Positions 44,479-55,907 of a stretch of 64,000 nucleotides of DNA are shown in pieces. Origin of the DNA: Symsagittifera roscoffensis (taxonomy: Eukaryota; Xenacoelomorpha; Acoela; Convolutidae). The translations under genes and the position numbers were made by a program. The stretch is from contig NC_087063.1 in NCBI RefSeq assembly GCF_963678635.1, positions 27,335,649-27,399,648 on the forward strand, written 5' to 3'. A model generated the notes under the pieces. It did no database searches, was not told the origin of the DNA, and saw only the letters and a program-made list of their open reading frames with translations. Every line of letters begins with the position of its first letter. Position 1 is the first letter of the stretch.

Positions 44479-46331
44479 GATTTTGTTGCGACTTTCGCTA
44501 TTTGAACGCGGTGACGATAAAAGATGCGTACCCGATACTGCGAACAGACGACAGCCTCTCTAAGTTTGGTGATGCCAAGTTTTTCACCACATTGGACTTG
44601 GGTTCTGCCTTCTGGCAGGTCCCTCTGCGGAAGAAGGACAGAGAGAAAACCGGATTCGCGTGTGAGTTGGGGTTGTACCAGTGGAAGAGGATGCCCTTCG
44701 GCTTGTGCAACGCAACAGCCACTTTTCAAAGACTGATGGCTCAGGCTTTGACCAGAGTGACCAAGAAATACGGGAATCTCGTGATGTGTTACGTGGACGA
44801 CGTGGTCATAGCGACACCGACCCTGGAAGACCACATTGATCGGCTCGATGAGGTCTTTGGATACATGAAGAGATCAGGCTTGAAGTGCAAACCATCCAAA
44901 TGTGAAATCCTTAGGGATTCAATCAAATACCTGGGAAGAATGGTGGACAGACATGGTGTGAGGCTGGATCCAGAAGCAGTAGAAGCAGTATTGACATGGA
45001 AGGCTCCTAGAACGGACACACAGCTCCTGAGCTTCCTAGGGTTTGCCAACTACTACTGTGAGTTCATAAAAAGATATGCGGACAAGGTGTATCCGATGCA
45101 GAAGCTGATGCGCAACAAAGGGAAAAAGTTCGAATGGAACGATGAAGCAGAAGTTGCCTTCGAGAACATAAAGCAGGAACTGTGCGAAGCGCCAGTGCTA
45201 GGCATGCCTACAGAAAAGGGCATGTATGTTCTTGACACAGACGCATCGATAGTAGCCATCTCAGGAATATTGCATCAAGAGCAAGAATGGAACGGAAGAA
45301 CGGTTATCCGTCCCATTGCATACGGCAGCAAGGTCTTGAGTGACACTGAGATGAAATATGGCGCACCAAAAGCAGAAATGTTTGCAGTAGTCACATTTGT
45401 GGAAAAATACCGCGCATACTTGGGGAGTGCTCCCTTTAAGTTACGCGTAGACAACAGAGCGTTATCCTGGTTGAAGACCTACTCGATGGATCAGAGTTAC
45501 ATTGGTAGATGGATAGTAAGATTGGATGGCTACCATATGATAATCGAACACAGGATGCGTGATAAACACCAGAATGCTGACAGCCTCAGCAAGAAAACTG
45601 AGTTCTATGAAAGATTGGAGCAGAAGCAAGCCAATCAGGCAGAAATAAAGGAGGGATTGTCGTTTCTGGACAAAGAAACTTATGAAGCGCTTCCCTTAAC
45701 GAGATGGTTAGATAAGTCTGGACATCCAATTCCGGGGCATCCCGAGTTACCTGTAGAGAAAGCAGCCGAGATAAAGATCCTATCCAAGGAGGGCCCGGTC
45801 CCCTTGGATCTGTTGCTGCGCTCAAACCTGGTCCAGCAAGAACTCTCTCGCATGAACATAAACAGCCTCTCATTATTGGATAAAACGGTGCAGGTCACAC
45901 CGCAAGTGATGCGGATGCTGGGTGGATTGTTAGAAAGAGAAGTGACCAAAGATGACCCCGAGTGGACAGCAGCAGTGGCTTCACTAACAATCAGGGAGAA
46001 GGTGAAGGTCATGCCGTCCATACGACAACACAAAGACAACGAGAGGGATTGTAGGTCGATAGTTCAGCAACTAGTATCCTCAATACCCCAAGAGGTCTTA
46101 GTGAGTACTTCATACGGTCGGAAAGAACAGGGTAACGATACTCGAACGAAAACCGTTACCTTTGAGGACCAAGATGGGGAAGGTGAGAAGGTAGAACAAA
46201 ACCTGGAGCAAGATTGTTTGTCCGGGGAGACGAACGATGAGAAGAGCCAGCGAGTACAAGATCAACACCCGGGACAAGAAAGTTTCTCCGGGGAGTCTGA
46301 GATAGATGAAAAAAATCCTGATGAGAAATAG
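44433..46331 (+). pseudogene. reverse transcriptase and RNase H
   Basis: The 632-codon frame contains RT motifs in order: RFCCDFRYLN, FFTTLDLGSAFWQVPL, MPFGLCNATATFQRLM and the catalytic MCYVDDVV near 44785. The RNase H domain starts at VLDTDAS near 45230 with conserved acidic residues (PKAEMFAV, RVDNRALSW) and ends near KHQNADSLSK. Gypsy-type order is clear. An in-frame TAG at 46329-46331 separates it from the integrase part, which stays in the same frame. The domain is otherwise well preserved. Confidence 0.95.
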
Positions 46332-46349
46332 GACCTGGGGAACAAGGTT

Positions 46350-47824
46350 TTGTCCGGGGAGTTCAGATGGATGCGAAGAAGGCACAGACATGATCGAGAG
46401 GAGCGTGCAGACTCCATCACAACCTCTTCAACAGATGACAATTCCCGAAACTCAGGAATTGACACCTATTCAGACAGGAACTCGAGCTCGGGATCAAAAC
46501 TGTCCGAACTAGCGATCCACACACTACTAGTGGTAATTCGGGCAAGGGATCTGGACAGAGAGGTGTATCAGGATCCTGACAGTGATCGCTACCTTATACC
46601 AAGCGAAAGAGTCTTTGACAACGCAGCGGATGATTTGGAGACAATAGCGGTCTCGAAACGTTCGATAAGTCTGTTGCCACAAAAAGAGGTAGTCAGGACT
46701 GATCTTCAGCCGTTCAAGCAAGAAACACAGCCGCTGGCGAAGATTTGGTGCGTGAAGATGGAAGAAGACACACACCAGCCCAATGAGCTGAATAGTCAGA
46801 TGAGGGTCATGAAGACGTACTTGAAGGCGAGATACAGACTCTCGGATCTTCTAAGGGCACAGAGAAATGATCGCATGACAAGCAACCTGAAAAGGTGGAT
46901 CGAGAATGGTTCTCCGGATAAAGGGGACCTCGAGGAAGATAGTTATCAGAGGATCCTGAAGCGCTTCGAGTGGCCTGGAATGAAAAAGGCATGCGAGAAG
47001 TGGGTAACAGCATGTCTGTCATGCCAACAAGTCAAGGATCCAAGGAAGTTGCGATTTCCTTTACAATCGATCGAGTCGTCTGAATTCAACGAGGTGGTGC
47101 AGGTAGATCACCAAAATATATGCATGACAGACAGTGGTTATAATCAGGTGTTGGTCATGATAGATCATTTTACGAAGTATGCAGAGGCCGTGCCCTGCAT
47201 AACTGCCTCGGCGGAAGAGACATGCGACCACCTGATCAATACGTGGATAGCGAGACATGGTTGTCCGATGAATTTTCAATCAGATAATGGAACAACTTTC
47301 GTAGGAGAGCTTACGAAAGAGCTTATTAGACGCTCACAGGTTGCTCAGGCTCACTCCACGACATACCACCCCAGACAAATGGCTTAGTGGAAAGACAGAA
47401 TAGGACGTTAGTGTCGATGCTGAGAGTATATTGTTCCAGGTACATGACCGATTGGGACAGATACCTTCCACAGGTGATGGGAGCCTATAAAAGCACGCAA
47501 CACTCCACCACTGGAGTTAGTCCACACATGATGCTAACTGGACATGAGAAGTCTTTACCCTTAACCTTTTTCTACCCGGAGTATGAGGGAAAGAAAACGT
47601 CTCCACAGGTCTACGTGAGGGATGTGATCAGACGTCAACAGGAGTTGAACGATTTATGTAGACGAAATACTCAGCAAGCACAGGCGAGGCAGAGAAAAAA
47701 ATTCGACAAGAAAGCAGCTGGTGCAAAAGCTTACAAGGTGGGTGATTACGTATGGGTATTTCAGAACGTTATACCACCGAAAGGAACAAAAAAGCTAATA
47801 AAAAAAGGAGGGGACCCTTCATGA
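46350..47824 (+). pseudogene. integrase, frameshifted in the catalytic core
   Basis: The frame 46350-47387 has a Cys pair of the zinc domain (WVTACLSCQQVKD) and the core motifs VVQVDHQNI (Asp) and NFQSDNGTTF (Asp). The Glu lies in the next frame (47387-47824, starting VERQNR). The frame breaks at a C4 run (47369-47372) inside the PRQ/PQTNG region. The expected first His of the zinc domain is not evident. C-terminal sequence includes VGDYVWVFQ. It would insert the cDNA. Confidence 0.92.
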
Positions 47825-49199
47825 TTACGGAAGTGCACCAGGAGGGACGCTTTTAAAGACTGAGTACGGGCCGAGCCGCCCACTACGAGAACATTAAGCC
47901 ACACAATCCATCGACAGAAGACTGGTGTATACCAGCAGACATGGAAGAAGGGGATTATCTAATGATGGATCCTGCTTGTGAGGTCAACGAGAAAGGCACC
48001 AGGCAGAAGATCGATGGAAACGAAGTCATAGAGGAGGGAACAATTGCACCACTGGACGTGGATCCAAACGAGGTGATCGAAGCAGATGATGAAACCTTAC
48101 CCTACGCAGAGGAAGACTGGCAGGATCCCGAACAGATGGAAAGAACCAAAGAAAGAAATATAATCCTTACGGTGACGACTTTGTAGTGGACAGGATAGAT
48201 CTGAAAAAGATAGTGGAAGAAATGGTGGGTCTAGAAGGCATAACAGTCTCACAAGACATCGACATAGTAGATGATCACCACCAAGAATGGATTGAGGACA
48301 GGTCGAAACCTGAAATAGAATTCGACGAGGAGCAATTGGAGTCCTACAAAGAAGATCTCACAAATCTGCGAGTCTTCGAGTGGCTGAACGAAATGACATC
48401 AGACCCTAAAGAGACCAGCGTCACGATTCAAGACGTAGATTGTGAAAGCATGAAATACATCAAGACCGAACGAGATGATCCTTCCTGGGCTGCCCAGGAA
48501 GGACAACTACTCATTCCAGCTTCTAACCTCGACTTGATAACCGGTATGCGATCGACGGGGACGTCGAGGTATATTTTTGTCCGGGGAGTGGGGGTAGGAC
48601 TTACCCACACTGAAATTTTGATAGTAAAAAAATTGAGAGTAGCAAGAGAGACAGGAGACTTAGAAGCAGAAACAGGCGAAGTACCTAAGAAACCTGACAT
48701 AGGGAGGGTAGTTGAGTCATATTTTAACTTACCAAATGAATATTCAAGCAACATGATACTAACAGACAGTGATTTTATACTCACAAATAGAACATGTGCG
48801 ATAGCAATCACAGCAGACATGAGTTTTAGGACAGCGTTAGCGGCAGATTTTAAGAGAGAATATAAAAACATAGAGTTCCTTTGGAAGCAACGACCAGGAG
48901 TAGGGGGCGTAGCAGCCTTACCTCCTGCGGCGTCACAGATACCGGGAAAATACTTATGCTTCTTGGTGACGAGGGCGACGGAGAAGCAGCACGTAGACCC
49001 AGAGAACCTAGTCTTGTCCTTGACGAGGTTGAGAGACTTCCTCGTGGAAATGGACATGAAGGAGCTCTCGCTTCCAGTGTACGATCCAAACAGAGGACGA
49101 CTGCATCCTCGGGAATTGTACGCGCTTGTACACGTGATATTCTCTGATACTAATATACAAGTATATTTACATAAGAAATATTACCTAAGTATAGGCTGA
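47825..49199 (+). CDS. Pol C-terminal tail with a divergent macro (ADP-ribose) domain
   Basis: After a break near 47820, RAAHYENIKPHNPSTED-like sequence links integrase to an acidic tail (47941-48186). A frame change near 48160 joins it to 48186-49199. The last 145 residues (from about 48750) follow the layout of macro domains of the TARG1/Poa1 kind. There is an early strand before TADMSFRTALAADFKREY (compare the DxxMGxGIAxxF pattern), then GKYLCFLVTRATEKQ, NLVLSLTRLRDFLVEM, ELSLPVYDPNRGRL and HVIFSDTNIQVYL. Glycines of the binding loops are replaced, so ADP-ribose binding or hydrolysis is uncertain. The assignment is by pattern and was not searched. Confidence 0.55.
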
Positions 49200-49597
49200 G
49201 TGACGTGCGAGAGGGTGTTAGGCTAAAGACTAAGTTGTATGTAATGGGTGATATGTGTGCTATGTTATGTTATGGTTATGTTATTAAGATCTTGGGTAAG
49301 AAGTGGTTAGTGACCATGAACAACTGAATGACGATCTTGGGAATAGATCCAAAGTTTGGACTGTCCAATCTTAGGTCGAATTCCAAAATTTTAGAGACCG
49401 ATTGATTTTAATAAATTTTAGGATAAAAATCTTTTTATCTGAACTGTTTTTAAGTAAATTTTAACGATATCTGTTAAGGTGAAACTGACAAGTGTGATAT
49501 TCGTGACTTCTTTTCTAGATCCTGATTGATCATTTAATTGCTCACTTGAGTCAAAACCTTCAAATCAAATCAAATCAAATCCAATCTGAAGAACAGT
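49200..49597. other. gap between Pol tail and second gene block
   Basis: It is AT-rich with no ORF. It includes repeats such as TTTTAATAAATTTTAGG and, just before the next ATG, AAATCAAATCAAATC. It is a likely place for an internal promoter or a splice acceptor for the downstream ORFs. Confidence 0.4.
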
Positions 49598-51526
49598 ATG
49601 GAGAATTTCAACTTGGATGAATTGATGGACCTGGCAGAGGCATATGTAGGATCGATGATAGATGCGATCTATCGTCGGCTAATGGATCGAGACTTTGCTT
49701 TGGAGCACCCAGAAGTAGTCATGTTGCTGACCGCCTTGATCAACATCTTGGGGCATGACAACCGTGGGGACCGCCCCACGGAAGTCCTGTTGATGGCAGC
49801 ATATGGAGAGAGGGGAGTGCTAGACCGCCCGAACATTAGAGTGATGAGGTGGAGAAACGGGGCTCTCTCAGGGAGTGACTTGGCGAATGAGCCTGGATTG
49901 GGAAGTTCTAGGACTTACCAACCAGGTGAAATGCCTATACCCTCCAAGCGCAAACCTGGGCTGACGAGAATGCACCAGGAGATGAACAGCGAGGCTGCCT
50001 CGTCTGGTTCATCACTGAGAGCAGCTGTGCCACCAAAGAGGGCGAAAGCAGAACAGAAGGTTCAGACGAACCAAACGATGCAAGATCTTGGTGGGATAAA
50101 GGACGAGCTGGAAAGAACGAAAAAGGAGCTGGACGAGGTGACTAAGACCATGCTCATCGCGGAGGACGACCGAGACATGTGGAAAAGATTGTTCGAAGAC
50201 TGCAACAAAAAGCAGGGTCAAGAAATTGAGCGCTTGAGGCAGGACTACAAGGAGCGATCAGAACGGATGGCGTTAACTACAGCTGTGGGAAAAGCGATAC
50301 CTGCAAGGAATATTCCTCGTGGGCAGTCACCGATGGAGCTCTTGACGCCTCGAGAAATGAGTCAGACAACGGAGACACGGCTCCCGACAGCAACAGATCG
50401 AGTGACAATCCCGGACCCTAGTGACACCTTGGGTGACCCCGTCGTGGAACAAACGGTGAGGAAGCTGATAGAGACAGCTGGACGACTGGTCACCATCAAG
50501 AATGCGCCAGGTTCCGGGGTGACTGCACCCTATGGAACGATCGATGACACGGGCAGAGTACGACTCTCCCAGACCGTGATCAGACAGGGAATAAGCGACG
50601 TGACGCTACTAACGGGGAGCTCTAAGGCCCCAGAAAGAAGAATACAGAAGATGCCAGCGAAGAAAGTGTCACATGTAATGGACATACAAAAGAACAATCA
50701 ATTGAGATATAACTTCACAGGAGTTCCGGAGACAGATCCGAGAGCTTGCTTCAATCGAGCGACTTGGAACCCGGCAGTAAACCTGCAACAACCGCCACTG
50801 GGGACATCACATCTGATACTGGGAGACAGCTTGGTCAGAGTACTATCGAATTTGAGGACCTCTTGGGTCACCACGGTGATGGCCTTTGGAGGAGCGACTA
50901 TAGCCCAGTTATATCGGATGGTGGAACTAATTAATCCAGGGAGGATCCCCAGTGTGATGATCCAGGTTGGAACGAACAACATCTCGAGAAGTTCGGATGA
51001 GGAGGAAGAACTATGGGAATCGATGATGGTGTGCTTGTTTACTACTCTCTGGCAGAAGTTCAACTGCGCGGTACTGACCGTTAGCGCTGTGCCTATGAAC
51101 ACAAGGAGCTTGACAGCAGCAGGGAGAAGGCACAACGAAGGAGTGGTCAGGTGGAACATTATTTTGAGGAAACTCGCAAGTCGGAACGCCGGAAGAATGA
51201 TCCTCGTGGACATCGAACATGAGTTGAGAGCGATGGATCAGGCCAGGCTGACCACAGACGGCATCCACTTCGATAGTATTGAAGGACAGGCCTGGTTGAA
51301 CAGAGTCTTCCAGGAGCGATTGGATGAGTTGGAGGTAGAACTCTTTGACACAGGAGTGCTGAAGGAAGAAGGAGCATCGAGCGAAACGGTTATTACCACC
51401 TTTGTGCCTCCTAACCTGGAAAAACGCTTGGTACGGTCCCGGCCGTCACGAATTATAGACAGCACAGCTCCAGCGAACCAGGTCAAAGGACGGATGTTCA
51501 AGATCGATTGGGAGAAGCACCGGTAA
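49598..51526 (+). CDS. SGNH/GDSL-type hydrolase ORF of the giant element
   Basis: The intact frame is 642 codons with ATG at 49598. Residues 1-120 are helical, about 165-215 form a charged coiled coil (ELERTKKELDEVTKT), and residues about 400-590 are an SGNH hydrolase. Block I is HLILGDSLVRVL with the nucleophile Ser, a Gly in AFGGATI follows, block III is IQVGTNN, and block V is TTDGIHFD with the Asp-x-x-His pair. Such enzymes cleave esters on lipids or sugars, but the substrate here is unknown. There is no signal peptide, so it is likely intracellular. It overlaps the next ORF by 19 bases. Confidence 0.8.
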   Translation: MENFNLDELMDLAEAYVGSMIDAIYRRLMDRDFALEHPEVVMLLTALINILGHDNRGDRPTEVLLMAAYGERGVLDRPNIRVMRWRNGALSGSDLANEPGLGSSRTYQPGEMPIPSKRKPGLTRMHQEMNSEAASSGSSLRAAVPPKRAKAEQKVQTNQTMQDLGGIKDELERTKKELDEVTKTMLIAEDDRDMWKRLFEDCNKKQGQEIERLRQDYKERSERMALTTAVGKAIPARNIPRGQSPMELLTPREMSQTTETRLPTATDRVTIPDPSDTLGDPVVEQTVRKLIETAGRLVTIKNAPGSGVTAPYGTIDDTGRVRLSQTVIRQGISDVTLLTGSSKAPERRIQKMPAKKVSHVMDIQKNNQLRYNFTGVPETDPRACFNRATWNPAVNLQQPPLGTSHLILGDSLVRVLSNLRTSWVTTVMAFGGATIAQLYRMVELINPGRIPSVMIQVGTNNISRSSDEEEELWESMMVCLFTTLWQKFNCAVLTVSAVPMNTRSLTAAGRRHNEGVVRWNIILRKLASRNAGRMILVDIEHELRAMDQARLTTDGIHFDSIEGQAWLNRVFQERLDELEVELFDTGVLKEEGASSETVITTFVPPNLEKRLVRSRPSRIIDSTAPANQVKGRMFKIDWEKHR

Positions 51527-53496
51527 GGAGGACCATTCATCCTCGGAGAAGACTAGGAACTGTTAATCCAATCGAAGAGACAGCCAGCACGTCTAGATTG
51601 GACACGAGATCGGAGACGACAAGTACCAGTCGAGAGGAGAGACGCCCGGGCAGAGGCTCGTTGATGTGGTCAAGGCCCATACCATCTCCCTGGCATGTAT
51701 ACAAAGATGAACTAATGAAGCTGGATCTCCAGAGGGTGAGCTTCATCGTAGATGCAAGGATGATGCTGAATGGAGCGAGGCTATCCGTCAGCAGACTGTA
51801 CTCGATAACAGGCGTGGACTGGTTGTTAGCCGCTAGCATAAACTTCAGTTCCACGACAGCCTTGAGATTTGCTGACCTAGAGGGACTGCCCTCTAATAAC
51901 ACAAGGGGACCAGTGAATGCAAGATCATTGCAGGACGTGAGGTTAAATCATGATGAGGGGAATTGAGAAGAGAGACCGGGAAGATTTCTGACAACGAGGG
52001 CGCCGATTGGACAACATGTGAAGATGTTCAGGCAGGTGGCGACACCCCCGAGTCATGTGAAAGCTAGAACATACCCGAAGCTAGTGAGTCAAGATGGAGA
52101 TGTCCAAAGATAGGGCGGATTGAAAGCGATAAAAACAGATGAGACCATCTTCGCCGCCTATGACAAAGCAGAAATAAGGAAGGCCAAGATCATGATAGTA
52201 GCGAATTCAGAGTTCGTGTATACTTCCAAGTCTCTGTTTTGACCGGACGTCATAATGTTGGCAGCGGTCGATCTGGACCTACTGCAATCGGTATCTCTGG
52301 CTATAGGGGTACAAAGACAGACGGAAATGAACCCAATTACGATCGTGTTTACTGGCATCAATGACCATCTACACAGTAGAGGTTTTCTGATTAGACTCAG
52401 AGATCCTACAACGGCAGAGAATGCTGTGTGGCCAGCGATAAAAGATATCCTTGAGTCAATGGGTGAAGTGGTGGATGCGACGAAGGAGGGGTCGTTCACC
52501 AAGGTGACACCGAGAGTAGTATTCGCGTTGTCTCCGGGGTATGCATATCTCCCGGATGGACTAAAATTCGTGTATGCGATCGTGACCTTGCTTTCGGAAG
52601 GGAAATATGATGTGATCATATCAGCCGCAAATCGCATGATAGAGATGGAGAACCTGAGGCCACTCAGGGCTGAACTACCTGCAGTATGGTCAGATATCTC
52701 GAACGCGATGAGAGGATTCAAGGACCATGCGCTGCACATGTTAGTGTTGGACGAGGTGCTGGGGTTGGAACTGTCCAATTTCAGTCGACAGCTCAAACTG
52801 AAACCGGGAATAGACGACAACCATCGAGTGGTCGTAGCGATGTCCAACGACTTATGGTTCCGAGCAATGGAGATGACAGGTGAAAACACGAGAAGGAAAA
52901 ATTCCCAAGAGACTAGAGCTCAATTGGAGGCTATGGTTTTGAGAACCAAACCGGAAGCCAACCAGTGGCTACACCTAAGTCCTCGAGTAGCGGCATTGGG
53001 TGCAGATGCTTTTGAGCAAGGCCCTGTGATGATCACGAAGATCCATGCCTACTTGTTAAAGGAGGTGAATCTGGCGGAAAATGCTGGAGAAAAGACCGCT
53101 GAATTTGTGAACAGAATGTGTCAGACCACCCTGGAAACCTTCTGGACCCAGGAAGTGAAGGGACAGGAAGGCTTTGAATGGACGGACAGCATGCTGGAAG
53201 GGTTGGGAGCCGGATGGACCGCGTCCTTCTTGGCAAAAGTCTACCCGAAAGTCTCTCGATATTTGATAAAAGAATTCCTCCAAGCAGTGGTGGAAGTATC
53301 AATCGTTGAAATACTAGCCTTGTTTGTCACGTTTGGAGCAGAGAATTTCGTAAAAGGACCAATTGTGCTGCTCACCGAAGGAATTCAGAACTTGCAGTTA
53401 GATGGGCTTCTAACGCTGATTGCGATTACCCACGGAAACTTGGGAGGACTAATGAAATTGACACGTTGTCCAGAGAAGATGAGAGAGAGAGAGTGA
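51508..53496 (+). pseudogene. accessory ORF of the giant element with three in-frame stops
   Basis: This frame starts inside the end of the SGNH ORF. It is open for 2 kb except for TGA 51964, TAG near 52111 and TGA near 52238. The first part is Arg/Ser/Thr-rich (HPRRRLGTVNP, TSTSREERRPG). The second (52255-53496, 413 codons) looks globular and helical. It contains ITIVFTGINDHLHSRG, whose GIND resembles block III of SGNH hydrolases, but no GDS block or DxxH is evident there. It could be a degenerate second hydrolase. Lack of an ATG at its start suggests it was fused to the previous ORF by frameshift. Confidence 0.55.
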
Positions 53497-53507
53497 GGAA
53501 TTTGGAT

Positions 53508-55907
53508 ATGAAGAAATCCACGGACTCGTGGAACAAGAAAAGAGACCTGAGACACACTCTCATCCAATATCTCTTACAACAAAATCGCTTTGGAACGGGA
53601 GAAGACGAGACTATTGAAAGAGAAGAAGATATTAGACGACATGTTGGGGGCATGCCCGTGTTAACCGATCTGAGCTTGGCTATGAGAACCGATCCCTTAG
53701 CATTGATCAGAGGAGCCACGGAGCTCGTGACAGTGATCTATGGACCAGCAGTCACGTTTGCGTTCCCTGACGTTAAGGTGGAGGCGTATAGGAGGTCGGT
53801 GCTGCACTTGAACCTCATATCAGCAGTGGACGGTAGTGCACTGAACTGGTGTGAGCAACACGCATTGCTGGAGCTCATGAGTGAAGATCTGTTATTTGCG
53901 AAAATATCAGAGCCAGAAATGACAGTCATCAACATTGACGATCACTTCCGTGATCGCATGGGAGAAGTAGAAAGAGGACACATCGAGGTGTTTCCGAAGC
54001 TTTGGAATTTTAGACCCTATGATAAAACGAATGGTGAGATAACCAGAGTGCCTCGCCTCGTTGCAGCATATCACAAGGTGAGAGAAGAGACGAAGGATTG
54101 GGGTGATTACGAGAAGCTGCCGGAAGAAATCCCCGAATTCCCTCTGATAAGAAGGATGTTGCTCGGAGCAGTCTCCGTGGTGCAAACTCCTAGGTTGAAA
54201 GCATTTGAAACCAATGAAAGGAGAATAGGGAATTTCGTGGGAACGATGGATCCATACTTTGTAGGGAGAAAGGCCGCCGTGTTACAGTACACACGATTTG
54301 CCTATACGGATCAAGCGACGAGAAGGCGAATAAGCAACGCCGCGACTCCCAAGCCTGGAAGATTTGACGAGGAATGGGCGGGATTAGGCTTAGCTCCTAT
54401 GAAGATGAGAGGCAGGACCGAACTGCCTGAGGCCTCCTTGATCCTGACTAGTGTGAAACCGGAATTGAAAGTAGGAGGAACACTGCAGGCGAGAACCTTC
54501 CTAGCACCCTTCGGCTGCGAGGAGATCAAAGTGGTCCATGGAGAGGAGGAAGATGGATCAGCAGGCACACTGATCGTACCGAAGTTTCCGGAAGGAACCG
54601 ACAATGAGAAGCAAGGACCCTCGAGCTCAAAGAGGGACATGTCAGAAGGAGATGATGGACAGGGAGGAAGCCGTCAAGCGGAAGAACCCATGAAACAAGA
54701 TGCAAGTCAAGCTGGTGGGGAAGACGACAGGGCATCGACAGGAGGAGTATCCAGCATGGACTTCAATATCTTCAGTGATCTTGAGAACAACGCGGATACG
54801 TTGGAGACGACTGAGCCAGCGGATGAAGGCATTTCGACACTGGAACCTCCGACATCTTTTACAGAAATGAAACGGAATTTGCCGGAGAGCAGCTCTCCTG
54901 GCAATTCAAGAAACAACGAACAAAGAATCCTCATGGAATCACCTAGAAGAAGAAGAATAGAGGGCTCAGCCAGAGTACCTTTCTTGGGAACGTTGCCCGA
55001 AGAGGAGTGGGAAGTACATCACCGAGACCATGAGAATAGGACGGGATGTAAATTGGACAGAGTGGCGTTCATGGAAGAAGTCTGGACAGTAGTTCAGAGC
55101 TATGGGACCCAGTCCATTTTGAAAACAGGTCTCAACCGACCATTGATGCGGGAAGTCCTTGACAAGCTTGATGAGTGTGAAGGGAGATTGAGTGAGTTGT
55201 TGATTGACTCAGCCACTGACGAAAGTGAAGCGAACTCTCCCATCAAGATAACACCGCAGGACGATAAAGGAGAGGTGGTGTATCTGTCAAGAACCAGGAA
55301 AGGAACGATGCGATCGAAATTGGTGATTGATAAGATCAACGAGATGAAAACGAAGTTAGGCAGCAGAGTGATGCCGAGGAGAGTAGCAAGGACGAAGGTG
55401 GATTCGGAGATATCGATAAAAGCTGTCAATTCAGCGAAACGAAAACGAGTCGAAGAGGCCATGGATTTGGGACAAGGTGATTATCAATTACCTGGCACAA
55501 ACAGAATGTTGACCGATGTAGCGATGGTGCCACCTATTCTCATGGCAGGGATAAAGTCAACAGGTTACAAATCCAGAAGGAGTGACCACACTCTGACTGG
55601 AGCAACCTTAGAAATGGAAATACTCAGCCAATGTGGAGAGAGCATAGTGAAAGACTTTAAGCCATCTCCCATGAATCACGGAAAGGGAAGTGTCGCAGGA
55701 CAACTAGTACCAGTGGAATATAACCGTCTAACAGTGTCGGAGACTGTGTCGATAGATAAACCCACCGGTGGATACATGGAGATGTTAGAATACCGAAACT
55801 CGGCTACAGGGTATGTGATGGCCCTGGAAGACGAAAAAGCTAGGAAGGTTATCTGGAGACGATGTTGCGAGGTACCACCCTCAAGCAGAAGGCGTACGGG
55901 ACTCTAG
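53508..55907 (+). CDS. large accessory ORF of the giant element, unknown
   Basis: ATG 53508 lies 12 bases after the previous stop. The frame is intact for 800 codons. Residues 1-330 look globular (VTVIYGPAVTFAFPDV, MDPYFVGRKAAVLQYTRFAY). Residues about 365-500 are acidic, Ser/Gly-rich and disordered. The remainder is basic and helical (RKGTMRSKLVIDKINEMKTK, AKRKRVEEAMD). No zinc finger, signal peptide or membrane segment is visible. I do not recognise a family. The frame has no internal stop, unlike both neighbours, which argues for recent function. Confidence 0.65.
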   Translation: MKKSTDSWNKKRDLRHTLIQYLLQQNRFGTGEDETIEREEDIRRHVGGMPVLTDLSLAMRTDPLALIRGATELVTVIYGPAVTFAFPDVKVEAYRRSVLHLNLISAVDGSALNWCEQHALLELMSEDLLFAKISEPEMTVINIDDHFRDRMGEVERGHIEVFPKLWNFRPYDKTNGEITRVPRLVAAYHKVREETKDWGDYEKLPEEIPEFPLIRRMLLGAVSVVQTPRLKAFETNERRIGNFVGTMDPYFVGRKAAVLQYTRFAYTDQATRRRISNAATPKPGRFDEEWAGLGLAPMKMRGRTELPEASLILTSVKPELKVGGTLQARTFLAPFGCEEIKVVHGEEEDGSAGTLIVPKFPEGTDNEKQGPSSSKRDMSEGDDGQGGSRQAEEPMKQDASQAGGEDDRASTGGVSSMDFNIFSDLENNADTLETTEPADEGISTLEPPTSFTEMKRNLPESSSPGNSRNNEQRILMESPRRRRIEGSARVPFLGTLPEEEWEVHHRDHENRTGCKLDRVAFMEEVWTVVQSYGTQSILKTGLNRPLMREVLDKLDECEGRLSELLIDSATDESEANSPIKITPQDDKGEVVYLSRTRKGTMRSKLVIDKINEMKTKLGSRVMPRRVARTKVDSEISIKAVNSAKRKRVEEAMDLGQGDYQLPGTNRMLTDVAMVPPILMAGIKSTGYKSRRSDHTLTGATLEMEILSQCGESIVKDFKPSPMNHGKGSVAGQLVPVEYNRLTVSETVSIDKPTGGYMEMLEYRNSATGYVMALEDEKARKVIWRRCCEVPPSSRRRTGL

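Noticed and set aside
48400-48720. dUTPase domain in the Pol tail
   Set aside because: A Gly/Ser/Thr-rich stretch suggested it, but the ordered dUTPase motifs are missing.
48428-49057. 209-codon minus-strand ORF
   Set aside because: It is antisense to the macro-like Pol tail. Its serine-rich composition is typical of antisense readings.
52158-52889. 243-codon minus-strand ORF
   Set aside because: It is antisense to the accessory ORF at 51508-53496, whose sense frame is longer and continues beyond on both sides.
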